Shown: positions 8,245 to 19,525 of the stretch, one piece after another
How positions within the stretch are numbered: the first letter of the stretch is position 1
Layout of the letters: each line of letters begins with the position of its first letter
Assembly: GCA_037043455.1 (NCBI GenBank)
Contig: JAWPHD010000233.1
Coordinates: forward strand, 186,001-250,000
DNA length: 64,000 bases
Direction of reading: 5' to 3'
Source: Cyrtodaria siliqua
Taxonomy: Eukaryota > Mollusca > Bivalvia > Adapedonta > Hiatellidae
The notes under the pieces: model-generated
What the model was told of the DNA's origin: nothing
The model's input: only the letters and a program-made list of their open reading frames with translations
Databases searched by the model: none
Program-made: the position numbers and the translations under genes

Positions 8245-9139
8245 GATGGACTGATGAGCTAGCCGATGAACTTCATAAACCTATACGAAGAAAGTTCAAT
8301 CGACGCCACGTGATTGTTAATGAGATTGATAAAATATGGTGGGCTGATTTGGTTGATATGCAATCGTTTTCAAAATATAATAAAAGTGTAAAATACTTGC
8401 GTGCTGTTATTGATGTGTTTAGTAAATTCGCTTGGGTCATGCCAGTTCCGAATAAAACTAGTATAGAAATTACTAAAGCTTTCCAAAAGATTATAAGTAC
8501 AGGAAGACAATGTAAATTGCTCTGGGTTGATCAGGGTGTGGAGTTTTATAACAAAACATTTAAGAAATTTCTTGATGATAATAATATTAAAATGTATCAC
8601 ACATTTAATTTCGAAAAAAGCTGTAGTAATTGAACGATGTAATAGAACATTGAAAGAGAGGATGTGGAAATACTTCACAGCAAACAATACAAATACATAT
8701 TTAGACGTGCTACAGGCGATGGTTGATAAATACAATAATACAAAACATCGGAGTATTAAAATGACACCGATTGAGGCCAGCGATGAGAAAAATAAAGGAA
8801 TAGTGTATTTCAACTTGTATGGAAAGATGAAAATTAATAAAGCTTTTCCAAAGTTCAAAATAGGAAACAATGTTAGAATAAGCAAATATAAAAGAACGTT
8901 TGAAAAGTTATACTCCAAATTGGACCGAAGAAATATTTGTTATTGATGAAATTCAATATACAAATCCTGTGACGTACAAAATAAAAGATTTGAACAACCA
9001 AAACATTGATGGAAGCTTCTACGAATTAAAAATGTTAAAAGCTGATCAAGAAATATTCAGAATTGAAAAAGTAATACGACGTGATAATAAAAAGAAACAA
9101 GCAATAGTTGGGTACCGTTTAAGGATATTAAAGACATAA
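8241..9139 (+). pseudogene. Polinton RVE integrase with C-terminal chromodomain, frameshifted
   Basis: 8241-8633 encodes RRKFNRRHVIVNEIDK, then WWADLVDM (first catalytic Asp), VDVFSKFAW-type core, and LWVDQGVEFYN (second Asp). The frame then shifts near 8610-8630, and the frame ending at 8946 continues with VVIERCNRTLKERM, which supplies the catalytic Glu. A second shift near 8900-8920 leads into 8900-9139: FVIDEIQYTNPVTYKIKDL (SH3-like fold) and FRIEKVIRRDNKKKQAIVGY, a chromodomain start that is cut short. In intact elements this enzyme inserts the transposon and makes the 6-bp target duplication. It is the last gene before the right TIR. With two frameshifts it is inactive. Confidence 0.93.
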
Positions 9140-9156
9140 AAGTGCGTTAAAAAGGT

Positions 9157-9580
9157 TTGGGTCGTGCGATTTGAAAACTTTGCCAAAAGTAGATTCACCC
9201 AAAATGAAATAGTTGCCCCCTTTCAAAAAAGTAGCAAGATATATTATCAATTATTTGCCCTTAGCATACAAACTGGGACCTGTTCCTTCCGACTTTGTTT
9301 AACAGCTGAGACTAAAATCATCTGCGGTGATGGGTTTGACAAATATTGATTACCTGATCTACAGTTGTTTTATTTGGGGTTGATTAAAAAATTAGTAAGT
9401 CGTTATTATCAATTATTTAAAAGTAGTATAGAAACTGGCGGTATCAGCGGCGTTTTTTTTAGGGGGTGTTGTAACGAGTTTTAAATGTGTTGGTTGGCTT
9501 GCCGGCCAACAAATTTACTGACTCACTGCAACAAACTCCCCTCAAAAAACTGCGCTGATACCGCCAGTTTCTATACTGCT
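9157..9580 (-). repeat. Right terminal inverted repeat of the Polinton
   Basis: Inverted copy of the left TIR, inner edge at TTTGGGTCGTG. The outer 159 bp (9422-9580) form a long imperfect palindrome starting AGTAGTATAGAAACTGG and ending CCAGTTTCTATACTGCT. The last three bases differ from the left arm (GCT here versus ACT in the inner copies). Confidence 0.9.
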
Positions 9581-11058
9581 GCGGCAAAATAACGAAAAGA
9601 CTAGATGGCACATATGAGCCACCATAGGTGCATCAACAACTGACGTTAAACATGACGTCATGCGTCATTGTAAACATGACATAATTATATGTGCGCGAAC
9701 ATGCGCTAATTGCTTTGGTCTACAATGTTTGCAAGTGGAAGTTAGACAGATGCATGAAACTCTCGGGCAATGGGGGAGGGGATGGAGGTATTTTCAGATA
9801 CATCTGTGACGGTGTACCGTACTTATCTACTGCATTCTAAAATAATAAAAAAAATCCGGAGCCACAACTCCGCTATAAGTTTAACATCGAGCCTATGTTG
9901 TCAGTTGGGCCAAGCTATGTACGTACCTGTAGTCCGGAGTAACGGTTTATGTAATTCGTGAACATTTAATAATTATAAAGTATTATTAAATAAAAGAATC
10001 AGATTTTGGTAAGCTCATCCATGAGTCGCCCCGTTCTTCAAATGGAAAGTTATGTATTTTACAGAATAGAGTAGATTGTACATAACAAATCAACGAGGTC
10101 ACACTATCAAACTTCTTCTGTTGACAACTCTACTGTCTAGCAGGCGAACAGAGTTGTTTTCAACCATACCTTTTATACTAGTATGCCTTAAATGCGAGTG
10201 ATTGTAAAACAAGTGCATTCGTTCATGTTTATTAATCTAGAGATCTGAAAAGGATATATGTCTCTGATTCATTTCATACTGATTATAATTGCTAGACATT
10301 TTTTCAGTGGTGAAATATGTCCAGTAGTATAAATTAAACATACGTCCACACATTGTAAGCGTCGCACGAAGCGAGGCCCCGAACATTAAAAAAGGTCGTA
10401 TATCACATACTGCGATGCGATAAGCTCCCAAATCCCTTACAAATTCATATTTTATAACATATGGCAAATAGTGTAAACATGGTGAAATGCAGTTGTAAAC
10501 GCCAAAAAAAAAAAGAATGCCAAGCGCATCGATGTGTAACACAACAATTTAACAAGATGTGTGTATCTCACAAAGGCTAAAAAACTATGATAATGACATG
10601 CGTATCAAATATGACCACTCAAAATTAAATTATTAAAAACTGTCTGTAGATATTAAAAAACTTTGATTTGAAATGAAACACCAGGCCTAGATATATCACA
10701 TATTTAAATAAAAACTGACAACATATATAAATCAGTCATCCAATTTTATTAAGCCAATAAAAAGTATTGTGAATTTTATTCACTCGCATTTCCCACTTCG
10801 CTGTGCTCCCCTTCTCCCCTAGCTTGACCCTTAAAATATTAATAATATGTTCAGAATTGTCCAACATTTTTTCCAGCAGCAAATCCAGCAGCTTTGCTGC
10901 AAATTCTTGTTTTGAAAGTCTCGTTGAAAATCTCGCCAAAATCGCCCAAAACTTTGGGGCGATTTCAAACGTCCTATTTTCCCCAGGCTCTGTTCTGGAT
11001 CCGTGTAGCATAGCGTAACGAAGAAATCAGAAGCGGGCCGTGACCGAGGCTACTTTAC
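9581..11058. other. Intergenic, no gene recognised
   Basis: Reading frames of 60-100 residues here show no domain and no consistent codon pattern. Near 10930-11000 the motif CGCCAAAATCGCCCAAAACTTTGGGGCG forms a short hairpin, and TTTGCTGC/GCAGCAAA words recur at 10875-10905, pointing to an old repeat. I see nothing else to annotate. Confidence 0.5.
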
Positions 11059-11583
11059 AATCCAGAATGACGTTGTAGGCGTATTTTTGTCATATTTTAT
11101 GTAACGCCATTTGATGTGGTGGAGGTTTTCCAAAACGAAGTAACGCCTCGGGTCAGTTAGGATTTTAAAAAAAAACGTGTTTTTTCAAGCACACAAACAC
11201 GTTTTATCGTCCGCATGTTTCGGCATTTGTTAGCTTATCCACATAACGATTGAATTTGAAATATTAGAAATGCTCTTTCCCTTGTTTATGTTCCTACAAC
11301 TGTAGATTGAGCTGTCATAGACACGACCATGCCTACTGACTGTAAGTGAAAATGTTCTGAAGAATTTCTCATGAATGACGATTACTGTTCAGTTGTTGTC
11401 CCAGCTTTTCGAAGGAAAAACGATCACACACATTTATAGCTGAAATCCAGCTAAGTTTAATTTTTTGGTTAAATTCTTTTTAGGTCAATATTTTAACTTG
11501 CTTTGTTCATAATATAGGGAAATAGTGTGAAAAAATACCGAACATGCACACCGGTTACTAAGTTACAGTACTTGTAAACAAAC

Positions 11584-11777
11584 ATGTATTCCACTGAGAA
11601 CATTACAGAAGCTGTGCACAAATTTAATAAAGATATTAACCTACACCCAAGCCAAAACCAGGTTGAATGTTTTCAACATTTCTCGAAGGTGGTGATCAAT
11701 GTTATTATCAATTACCTGTTGGTTACGGCAAGAGTTTGCTGTACAAAGCATTACGTAGTGTATCGTCATTTTTGTAA
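11584..11777 (+). pseudogene. RecQ-helicase-like N-terminal fragment
   Basis: The frame from 11584 reads AVHKFNKDINLHPSQNQVE and CFQHF. After a one-base slip near 11680 the coding-like reading is LEGGDQCYYQLPVGYGKSLL, ending at a stop at 11775-11777. The pattern (Q-x-x-A/C-x-x-x-F, then a hydrophobic run, then P-x-G-x-GKS) is that of motifs 0 and I of RecQ-type DExH helicases, where GYGKS is the ATP-binding loop. Only about 60 residues remain, with no later helicase motif. It lies inside a TIR element, so it is probably a captured host or transposon gene piece. Identification is by motif pattern only. Confidence 0.55.
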
Positions 11778-12141
11778 TCACATGGCCTCAGCTATCTTCA
11801 CGTGATTTGTGGCTACAATATCCCTGCGCGGAGGTTGAATCGAACGCTGTAACAGCTCTGACTCGTCGGCTCTCTGTATACTGGTATGTACAATGCAAAG
11901 CTATATATTAGAACAACACATGACCATCACATTGACATTTACTGGTCATCTACTTCAGTCAATTGTATGTTAATTGTGGTGTTAGCTCTCTTATTTCTAC
12001 CGCCGTTATCTTTTATCAAAATCCTTGTTATTTTAGCTCCAAATTGTCTACAAATTACTCATAACCCAACAGTGTTAGCTTTACATGTTGGGATTTTATA
12101 GTATAATACTGTTTGTTAATAATAGGAGGTAAAGTTTATAT

Positions 12142-12240
12142 AGGGCAAAGCAGGGCTGGGCAGGGCAGGGCAGGACTGGGCTAGGCTAGGCAGGGCAGGG
12201 CACGGAAGGGCAGGACAGGGCTGTACAGGGCAGGGTGTGT
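12142..12240 (+). repeat. GGGCA minisatellite
   Basis: About 100 bp of degenerate GGGCA/GGGCT pentamers (GGGCAAAGCAGGGCTGGGC and so on), strongly G-biased on the plus strand. It could form quadruplex-like structures. Confidence 0.85.
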
Positions 12241-12689
12241 GTTTGTGTTCTCGAAAAAGAAGAAAAACTTTTCTTTAAAAACTACCTGACCTGAGGCGTT
12301 ACTTCGTTGTAGAGTTCTTCCACCACATCAATGGCGTTACGCAGAAAAATAGATGACATAAATACGTCTACAAAGTCAATCTGGATTTCTAAGATACAAA
12401 ACAAACTTGAAAACATTGCTTTGGAGGGGGTCATTTACTTCGCAAAATAATGTACAGCACGATTTAATGCATTTGACCGGTTAACTTTTGCATTTTATTG
12501 TGTTAGGGTAGACAAAGTCATAATTTCATCGACGTTTTGAAAAAAAGAGACAACCGTTTAGACAAAACAAAATTCAGGCGTGTGTTCGAAAATGTATGGA
12601 CCACATCTTGCGCTATGTCAACTTCTGGAATATATAAATAAGAACAAGCAAATAATCATTTTCTTACCTTCGATGCAAATTTACACCCC

Positions 12690-13070
12690 ACTGAGGCGAT
12701 ATTCAACCACAAAATGTTGTAACTTCCACAACATCAACGGGTAATGTATGGACAGGGTGTTTCCGATCATTTAAAATATAACGCCTGCATGGATTGACGT
12801 CATATTTGAATAAAATGTTTCTGGCCAAAATATCTCGGTCAAGTTCGATAACTAGCCAAATATCACCTATTATGCCGGAGTTATGGCCCTTTGATCGTTG
12901 AATATTGACGATTTTTGCGGTTTTCAATCATTTAAAAGAGAAAGCGTTCATGGATTGACTTCATATTTAGGGATAATGTTGATGGCTATAATATCTTGGC
13001 CAAGTTTGATAGATAGTTTTAGAAAGATATAGAGCAAAACTTGAAAACATCTATTTTTCTGAAACCGCAA
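12690..13070 (+). repeat. Two-unit degenerate tandem repeat
   Basis: Two units of roughly 180 bp share ATCATTTAAAA, then GCATGGATTGAC or TCATGGATTGAC, TCATATTT, and ATCTCGGTCAAGTT or ATCTTGGCCAAGTT. The central GGAGTTATGGCCCTTTGA resembles the core of the pearl-like arrays elsewhere in this window. No coding potential is visible. Confidence 0.5.
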
Positions 13071-13214
13071 GATCTATGGCTCTCATATATTACATGTGGC
13101 ATAAGATTATTATCCTCTACCATTCAAATGGTGACCCTGGGATTAAACAAAATTGGTGTTCCAGCGTTCCCTGTTTTATATACGTGTGCAGGGGAAGCTT
13201 AAAACATATTCTCT

Positions 13215-13445
13215 AAAAATCAGTATAAAACTCGAACAGGAAAGGCAGCTTTCACAGAACACAGTAAACCCAAAAATACGCAAAAGGACAAACATGAATG
13301 GCAATGTTAACAAAGAATAAAGGCATATGACGTCACAACCACAAAAAGGATTGACAATAGGACTACCGCTTGGAACGGTCATTGGGGAAAAAGGCCTCTG
13401 GGGGTTTAAACCAGGTTCTAGACTGCCATCCCAATTACACGGGAC
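13215..13445 (+). repeat. Dispersed repeat (copy 1)
   Basis: Contains CACAAAAAGGATTGACAATAGG and CCGCTTGGAACGGTCA, closely matched at 37255-37445 (CACAAAAGGGTTGACAATAGG; GCCTTGGAACGGTCA). Upstream words (CAGGAAAGGCAGC; CAGGGAAAGCAGC) also match. This is a SINE- or MITE-like family, unclassified. Confidence 0.55.
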
Positions 13446-13892
13446 AGTGTAAATAAAGAAATCCCCGCCATGAACTATGCTCTAACCAACAAGGCATCAT
13501 TAATAGTCAATATAAGTAAAACACAAAGATGCTCGTGTATAATATATAAATACAAAAAAACAATAGCCTAGAAAGCCACAAAGAAGGTACTCAATGACTT
13601 GGCAGAAGCCAGAGCAACAAGAGAATAAACCATTGATGGCACGACAAGACAAGATTGCAGACAAACATCAAACGTCACCGTCCTTTTGGGCTTTAGCTAG
13701 ACGTCATAATAGGGTCCACAACCCACGAGATATAACTCCTTGTAGAAATGTTGAGCCTATACCAGTAGAGCGTTCACGGACTATTTTTGGACCTCTTATC
13801 TTAGGATAGTGAAACACAATCAGAAAAAAATGAGTAGCGATACAGTTTTTTTGTATTAGATTGTCAGAAATGAGGTGATTATTGACGGTTTT

Positions 13893-15455
13893 TTAGCTCT
13901 ACTGGCCGAAGGCCAGCAGAGCTTATGGGATGACGAGTTGTCCGTCGTCCGTCCATCGTCCGTCGTTAACTTTTGTCTCGTTAAGACGATAGGGCCTTCA
14001 TTTTTCGATCTTTACCAAACTTTAACAGGTTGTTAATATCAATGAAAGCTCGGATAAGTTCGAAAACCAGCCAGATCGGACCAGTAACAGCAGAGTTATG
14101 GCCCTTGATTTAATTCAAAATGCTATATTGCTATATTTTGCCTCGTTAAGACGATAGGGCTTTCATTTTCATCCTATCTTTACCAAACTTTACCACATTG
14201 TTAATATCAATGAAAGCTCAGACACGTTCGAAAACCAGGCAGATCGGACCAGTAACAGCGGAGTTATGGTCCTTGATTTAGTTTAAAATGCTATATTGCT
14301 ATGTTTGGCCTCGTTAAGACGATAGGGCCTTCATTTTTAATCCTATCTTTACCAAACTTTACCACATTGTTAATATTAATGAAGGCTCAGACAAGTTCGA
14401 AAACCAGCCATATCGGACTAGCAACAACGGAGTTATGGCCCTTGATTTAGTTAAAAATGCTATATTTTACCTCGTTTTGACGATAGGGGCTTTATTGTTC
14501 ATTCGATCTTTACCAAACTTTATCAGATTGTTAATGTTATTAAAAGCTCGAACAAGTTCGAAAACCAGCCATATCCGACTAGTAACAGCGGAGTTATGGC
14601 CCTTGATTTAGTTAAAAATGCTATATTTTGCCTCGTTAAGACGATACGGCCTTAGTTTTTGATCCTATCTTTACCAAACTTTACCACATTGTTAATATCA
14701 ATGAAAGCTCAAACAAGTTCGAAAACCAGCCAGATTGGACCAGTAACAGCGGAGTTATGGTCCTTGATTTAGTTAAAAATGCTATATTTTGCCTCGTTAA
14801 GACGATAGGGGCTTCATTGTTCATCCGATCTTTACTAAACTGTATCAGATTGTTAATGTCGTTGAAAGCTCGAACAAGTTCGAACACCAGCCATATCGGA
14901 CCAGTAACAGCGGAGTTATGTCCCTTGATTTAGTTAAAAATGCTATATTTTGCCTCGTTAATACAATATTGGCTTCATTATCAGATTGTTAAAGTCATTG
15001 AAAGCTCGAACAAGTTCGAAAAACAGCCAGATAGGACTAGTAACAGCAGAGTTATGGCCCTTCATTTAGTTAAAAATGCTATATTTTGCCTCGTTAAGAC
15101 GATAGGGGCTTCATTGTTCATCCGATCTTTACCAAACCTTATCAGATTGTTAATATCAATGAAAGTTCGGACATGTTCGAAAACCATTCATATCGGACCA
15201 GTAACAGCGGATTTATGGCCCTTGATTTAGTTCAAAATGCTATATTTTGCCTCGTTAATACGTAAGGGCCTTCATTTTTCATCTGATCTTTACCAAACTT
15301 TACCAGATTCTTTAGTTATGGCCCTTGATTTAGTTAAAAAGCTGTTTTTTGCCCGAAACTTTCAAAAAAAAACGTATATGGCAGTCGCTCGTTCATTGAT
15401 GTTATAAGAGCCATGTTAGCCAGTAGAGCGTCCACAGGCCCTTTTGGGTCTCTTG
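13893..15455 (-). mobile_element. Pearl-like element with about nine tandem core repeats (copy 1)
   Basis: The core consists of about nine units of roughly 160-170 bp, each containing GTTATGGCCCTTGATTTAG, TGCTATATTTTGCCTCG and TTTACCAAACTTTA. At 13895-13923 a perfect-arm hairpin (AGCTCTACTGGCC with GGCCAGCAGAGCT) ends the element. At the other end lies GTCCACAGGCCCTTTTGGGTCTCTTG. The same element occurs inverted at 47812-49281. The layout (unique arms, tandem core, terminal hairpin) matches the pearl elements described in oysters, which have been linked to Helitron-type non-autonomous elements. The link is by resemblance only. Confidence 0.7.
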
Positions 15456-15681
15456 TTTTTATAAATATCTCTGAACAAATGTCATTTATTAAATCTAATT
15501 TGTATTTGTATAGATTTTGATTGACACACTGTTTCTCCCTTACTATACAATCAGAGTGTGACATGGCACACAGACTGTGTTTAACATTTAACAGCTACCT
15601 ATGGGATACAAACTGTTGTCCGGACAGACAGATACACATAGGGCCGAATGAGTTTATAATAAATATTCACCATTTTTTCAG

Positions 15682-18188
15682 GTCCTGTCGTTCCAGCAGA
15701 ACTTAAATCTCTGGATTCAGCCATGATAGATTTGTACATGGAGGCAATTAGTGAAGGAAAGGAAAAACAAAACACAATCCGTGTAATGGTTGTAGGACAC
15801 TATAATGTCGGGAAGACTTCGTTAACGAGAAATATGCTGAAGATACCACTAAAAGGGATTGAAAGTACCAATGGAATCGATGTTCACAGATGCGAAGTTA
15901 CGGTTGATGGAAAATGGAAAAGAAAACAAGTTAATAACCACGAGAAATATGCGATTGCAAGGTTAGCAAACATTGCAAGAGGGCCAGCATTGAAAACAAG
16001 AGAAACAGAAACAAAACAGACAGCGATTGCAAGGTTAGCAAACATTGCAAGAGGGTCAGCATTGATAACAACAAGAGAAACAGAAACAAAACAGACTGAC
16101 ACAGTTCATGAAAATGTTGGACAAAATCTGGATACAGATGTTGAGATAATCTACGAAAGAATACAAACACACAGTCAAAACACTCCAGAGAATGAAAATA
16201 CCACAGTAAAAACAAAAAAAAAAATTCAAAATGAAGCACACAAGAAGTCGTCATATACAAAAGATCCGGGAACAGCGTTAGCTAAGGAAACCCTGAAAAT
16301 GTTTACTAAGCAGATTTCAAAACGGAAAAGTACCAATCTGGCTAAATCAATGAACATATGGGATTTTGGTGGTCAGTTTATATTTTATGCAACGCATCAA
16401 ATATTTCATACTCAACGTGCAGTGTATGTTTTGGTGCTTGATACATCGGTGGACCTCGAAGCAAAGGTTTATGACGACGACTTCCCGGAGAGATCAAAGG
16501 AAAGAAATATGAAATCCATTTGCAGATTCTGGATGCATTCCATCCATTCTTTTGTCGGGAACTTGGATGGAGAGCCACCAGTTATTCTTGTTGGTACTCA
16601 TAAAGACAAAATTGTAGGCAGTACCAGTTTGAAAAAGGCTAAAGCAAACGCCTTCTTTCAAAATATCAGACAACTTTTCGAAGGAACACCAGTAGGTACT
16701 CACATCCAAGCAAAGGATTTCTTGATTGACAATTTAAAGTCAACTGATAAATCAGTAGATGAACTGAGGAAATACATAGTGGACGTTGCAAAACAGCAAA
16801 AGTCATGGGAGAGGGAAATGCCTGCAAAATGGATTCCTTTGGAAAATAGTTTGATGACAAACAAGCAAGAAAAACACGTTACCTTTGAGGAAATCTGTAC
16901 GATAGATGCTGAAAATGAATTTCCAATCGAAAATCGTGACCAAATCAGATTATTTCTGATATATCATCATCAATGTGGGTCCATCGTGTACTTTAACGAA
17001 CCAGGATTATCTGAGTTTGTGGTACTCGATCCACAGTGGATCATAGATGCATTCAAGTGCATAATAACGTCCAGGAGATTCTGCAAATTGACACCAAACA
17101 TGGGAAGACTATGGGATAAACTGGTCACAAAAGCTATCCTTGAACCCGAACTCATCGCTGCGGTTTGGGGAAACGACAAAGCAAACGATTTCATTCGCTA
17201 TATGGAAATCCTATTAGAGTATGTCGAAAGACTAGGCATCGTTTCAAAAGCACGGAGTTTCAACTTCGAAACATGCGAACTACAGAAACTAGGTTTCTAT
17301 ATCGTACCCAGTCTGTTGAGTGTTCAAAGTTCAGAAGGCGATGTAGATGCGTTTTTGAGGTCGACAACAATGACAACTACGTCACTAGTGTTTGTCTTTA
17401 AGAATGGCTTCGTTTCTCCTACCTTATACCATCGTACCACTTCTGCTGCCATCGGTACTTGGCCGATTGTAAAGCATGCAGGAAAACATTTAATGTTTGA
17501 AAACATTGGCGTTTACGAAATGGATTTGAAACACGCAGGTATCATAGAGGTTACTGCCACGACAATAGAAATACGGGTAGCAAAACTGTGCCATGAAACT
17601 GTAGACTGTATGCAGAGTGAAAGACTCCGTCGATTTGTTGAGATGGTCTTGAAACATGAATTTGAACGGTTTCGTGATGACATAGAGAACCAATATACGC
17701 TGTGTATACGTTGCAATGCTAGAAATAACGTTTCTGAAAATTTAACAGAGATTGAGCGTCTTAAGCATCAGGAGTCCGCAGCTTGTTCTGATTGCACAGA
17801 TGGTCACATGATGGACATCCGAAAAGATGTACTGAATCAGTGGTTCCCTGAATCAATCCAAGAATGGATTGAAAGAAATGTATCTCTTGACAAACGCACA
17901 CAAAAGGTAACAGGGAAAATGCTACACAAAATTGCTCATGCAATCGGATTTCATTGGGAGTCATTGGGACCGGAACTTGATGTAAGACAAACCACGATAG
18001 AACAAATTATCATGGACAATCCTTACAGAACTGAATCCCAGATCTACCACATGTTTAACAAGTGGGTTATAGCAAAGACTGAGAATGCCACTCTAGACGC
18101 ACTGCTTCAGGCGTTGGTGAATAGTCCGACGGTGTCAATAGACTGGGATGAAATCAAGAACATTTTCGATGAGTTTCATATTAACTGA
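15682..18188 (+). CDS. ROC-COR GTPase with C-terminal death domain (large terminal exon)
   Basis: The intact frame from ATG 15723 encodes 821 residues. The same frame is open and coding-like back to 15682 (VVPAELKSLDSAM), just after a good splice acceptor (TTTTTTCAG, 15673-15681), so this is probably an internal or last exon and the true start lies upstream. The ROC domain has G1 GHYNVGKTS (residues 25-33), G3 WDFGGQ (213-218) and G4 GTHKD (291-295). A COR domain follows (about 370-620). The last 85 residues (MLHKIAHAIGFHWESLGPEL, then DNPYRTESQIYHMF) look like a death domain. Between G1 and G3 sits an unusually long insert with a 25-residue tandem duplication (IARLANIARG) and a lysine-rich, low-complexity tract. 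Roco-death proteins act in cytoplasmic stress and innate signalling. No leucine-rich repeats are in this exon. Not nameable to an orthologue. Confidence 0.88.
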
Positions 18189-19525
18189 AAGCGAGAACCA
18201 GCTGAATGCAATTTGCCAATTTGAACCAACCGAATGCAATTTGCCAGTTTATTAGCAAGTATGAGCTAATACGGTGTAACCTTTAGTTAATGCTACGCGT
18301 GCTAAGGTAGTAACCGCGTGCTAAGGCAGTAACACGAGAACAAATCTAAATCACTCTACTGAAGCTAGAAAAACACAGCACTTACAGCAATAACATAAAA
18401 CGAATTTGATTGTTTTGATAGTTAGAAATGAAGTGAATTGAATTGGATTTTATAGTCGCACCAACAGCTAAGATCATATGGCGACTTTCCAGCTTACATT
18501 GGTGGAGAAATAAAAACGAGGGTACTACATGTAGTAAACTATTTCTGTTATTGAATATTCATCATGTTTTACCAATGGTATTATAGTTCCAATGAAATAT
18601 ATTCCAAAGCTTGATGAACTATCTGATATTTGAGAATATTGAGACCATTATGACACATGTCAGACCGGTCAGAAAGTAATTCGTAGGATGCTAAACAAGT
18701 TCCATGGACAAATCCAAAGATTCTTATTTGCATGTGTTTTCTCAAGATTGATTTTCATTTCACAGTTAGATTTAACCTGATGTTAAAGTGTCATGTCTGT
18801 TGTCATGAGATTATGAGCACAGTGGATACAAATGCGGCGTTGATATTTGAGTTTTTCAAAATAATCATACTACGGTAATAGTGTTAATGTTGTGAATGAA
18901 TGACGTGAACTGTTGGAAAAATGAATTGGTGACTTTCCCGAGATATAAGACAGTTTGAGTGTCAGTTGTGTAGGATTCACAGATAAGTGAACGCATGTTG
19001 TGGAATTTGTGACTGACTGAGCTCTAATAAATATCTTAAAAGCTTAATGTGAACACAAGAACACATCAGTGTTTGAAAAAACATCATTGCATGTTGATCA
19101 CGAAAATATAGTGTATATGACGTCACTCCAATCTCATGATGACTGCTATAAACTATTAATTATTGTACTTGACCATATCAGTGGATAACAACGGCTTATC
19201 TGGGGGAGTAGACATTTCGCTTATTTCTCGTGCAAGAGTTCGCGGAGAAAGTCGGTATGTCCACCGTTCACAGTCAACCGCGGTTTATAAAAGAATTGAG
19301 GTCAACGAATCACAAAGACGTGAACGTGCTTCCGCCTCTCTAAAAATAGACACCTTGACGATATTCAGGTTCAAATGAATATAACGCATAGGTAAACAAT
19401 GAGAATGTAAAGTTACGTTTCTCGCTTATGAATATTCATAATATTCCCCTTACAGAGGCTGTCCCGTCTATTTCCAAGTATCTTGTATCTCCCATATATC
19501 AAAAACTAAACATGTCTCTTGGTTC
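18189..19525. other. 3' flank of the ROC-COR gene, no further gene seen
   Basis: Noncoding. AATAAA-type words occur at 18509 and 19025 and could serve polyadenylation. Bases 18430-18505 hold a SINE-like fragment (GAATTGGATTTTATAGTCGC, ACTTTCCAGCTT) also present at 50970-51040. ACCGAATGCAATTTGCCA is tandemly repeated at 18200-18245, and GTGCTAAGG...AGTAAC at 18298-18333. A short frame at 19163-19378 has no recognisable domain. Confidence 0.5.
18430..18505 (+). repeat. SINE-like fragment
   Basis: GAATTGGATTTTATAGTCGC followed by ACCAACAGCTAAG and GACTTTCCAGCTT, nearly the same as 50970-51040. It also shares the GAATTG...CGCACCAACA theme with the SINE at 27786-28130 (opposite strand) and 57322-57560. 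Confidence 0.55.

Larger units (their letters stand above)
448..9580. mobile_element. Defective Polinton/Maverick DNA transposon (about 9.1 kb)
   Basis: The element is bounded by long terminal inverted repeats that begin AGTAGTATAG and end CTATACTGCT. The flanking hexamers GCGACA (442-447) and GCGGCA (9581-9586) match at 5 of 6 positions, consistent with the 6-bp target-site duplication typical of Polintons. Inside are recognisable Polinton genes: protein-primed DNA polymerase B, FtsK/HerA-type ATPase, adenain-like cysteine protease, RVE integrase with chromodomain, and several lineage-specific proteins. Typical Polintons are 15-20 kb. This copy lacks the polymerase N-terminus and any major capsid gene, and most genes carry frameshifts, so it is a decayed, deleted copy. 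Genes run outward in two blocks, minus strand on the left (872-4463) and plus strand on the right (4543-9139), from a divergent start near 4500. Confidence 0.93.
11059..12387. mobile_element. Non-autonomous DNA transposon with about 145-bp TIRs
   Basis: Bases 11059-11205 and 12238-12387 are inverted repeats of each other with scattered mismatches. Shared words are AATCCAGA, GTAACGCCA, GATGTGGTGGA, GAAGTAACGCCTC and CACAAACAC, in the same order on opposite strands. The interior of about 1 kb carries a helicase-like fragment (11584-11777) and a GGGCA minisatellite, and no transposase was seen. I cannot assign a superfamily; no clear target-site duplication was found. Confidence 0.75.

Noticed and set aside
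8370..8918. 182-residue minus-strand frame rich in Leu, Ile and Phe
   Set aside because: It is antisense to the integrase, whose motifs (two Asp and a Glu) are clear on the plus strand.
9770..9961. 63-residue frame beginning MGEGMEVFSD
   Set aside because: No domain or splice context; the frame is short and typical of chance.
10736..11011. 91-residue minus-strand frame (RLSKQEFAAKLLDLLLEKML)
   Set aside because: Looks helical, but the DNA shows repeat-like hairpins and there is no start context, partner exon or recognisable family.
15884..16260. Minus-strand Phe/Leu/Cys-rich frames
   Set aside because: Shadows of the A-rich plus-strand ROC-COR coding sequence; no domain.
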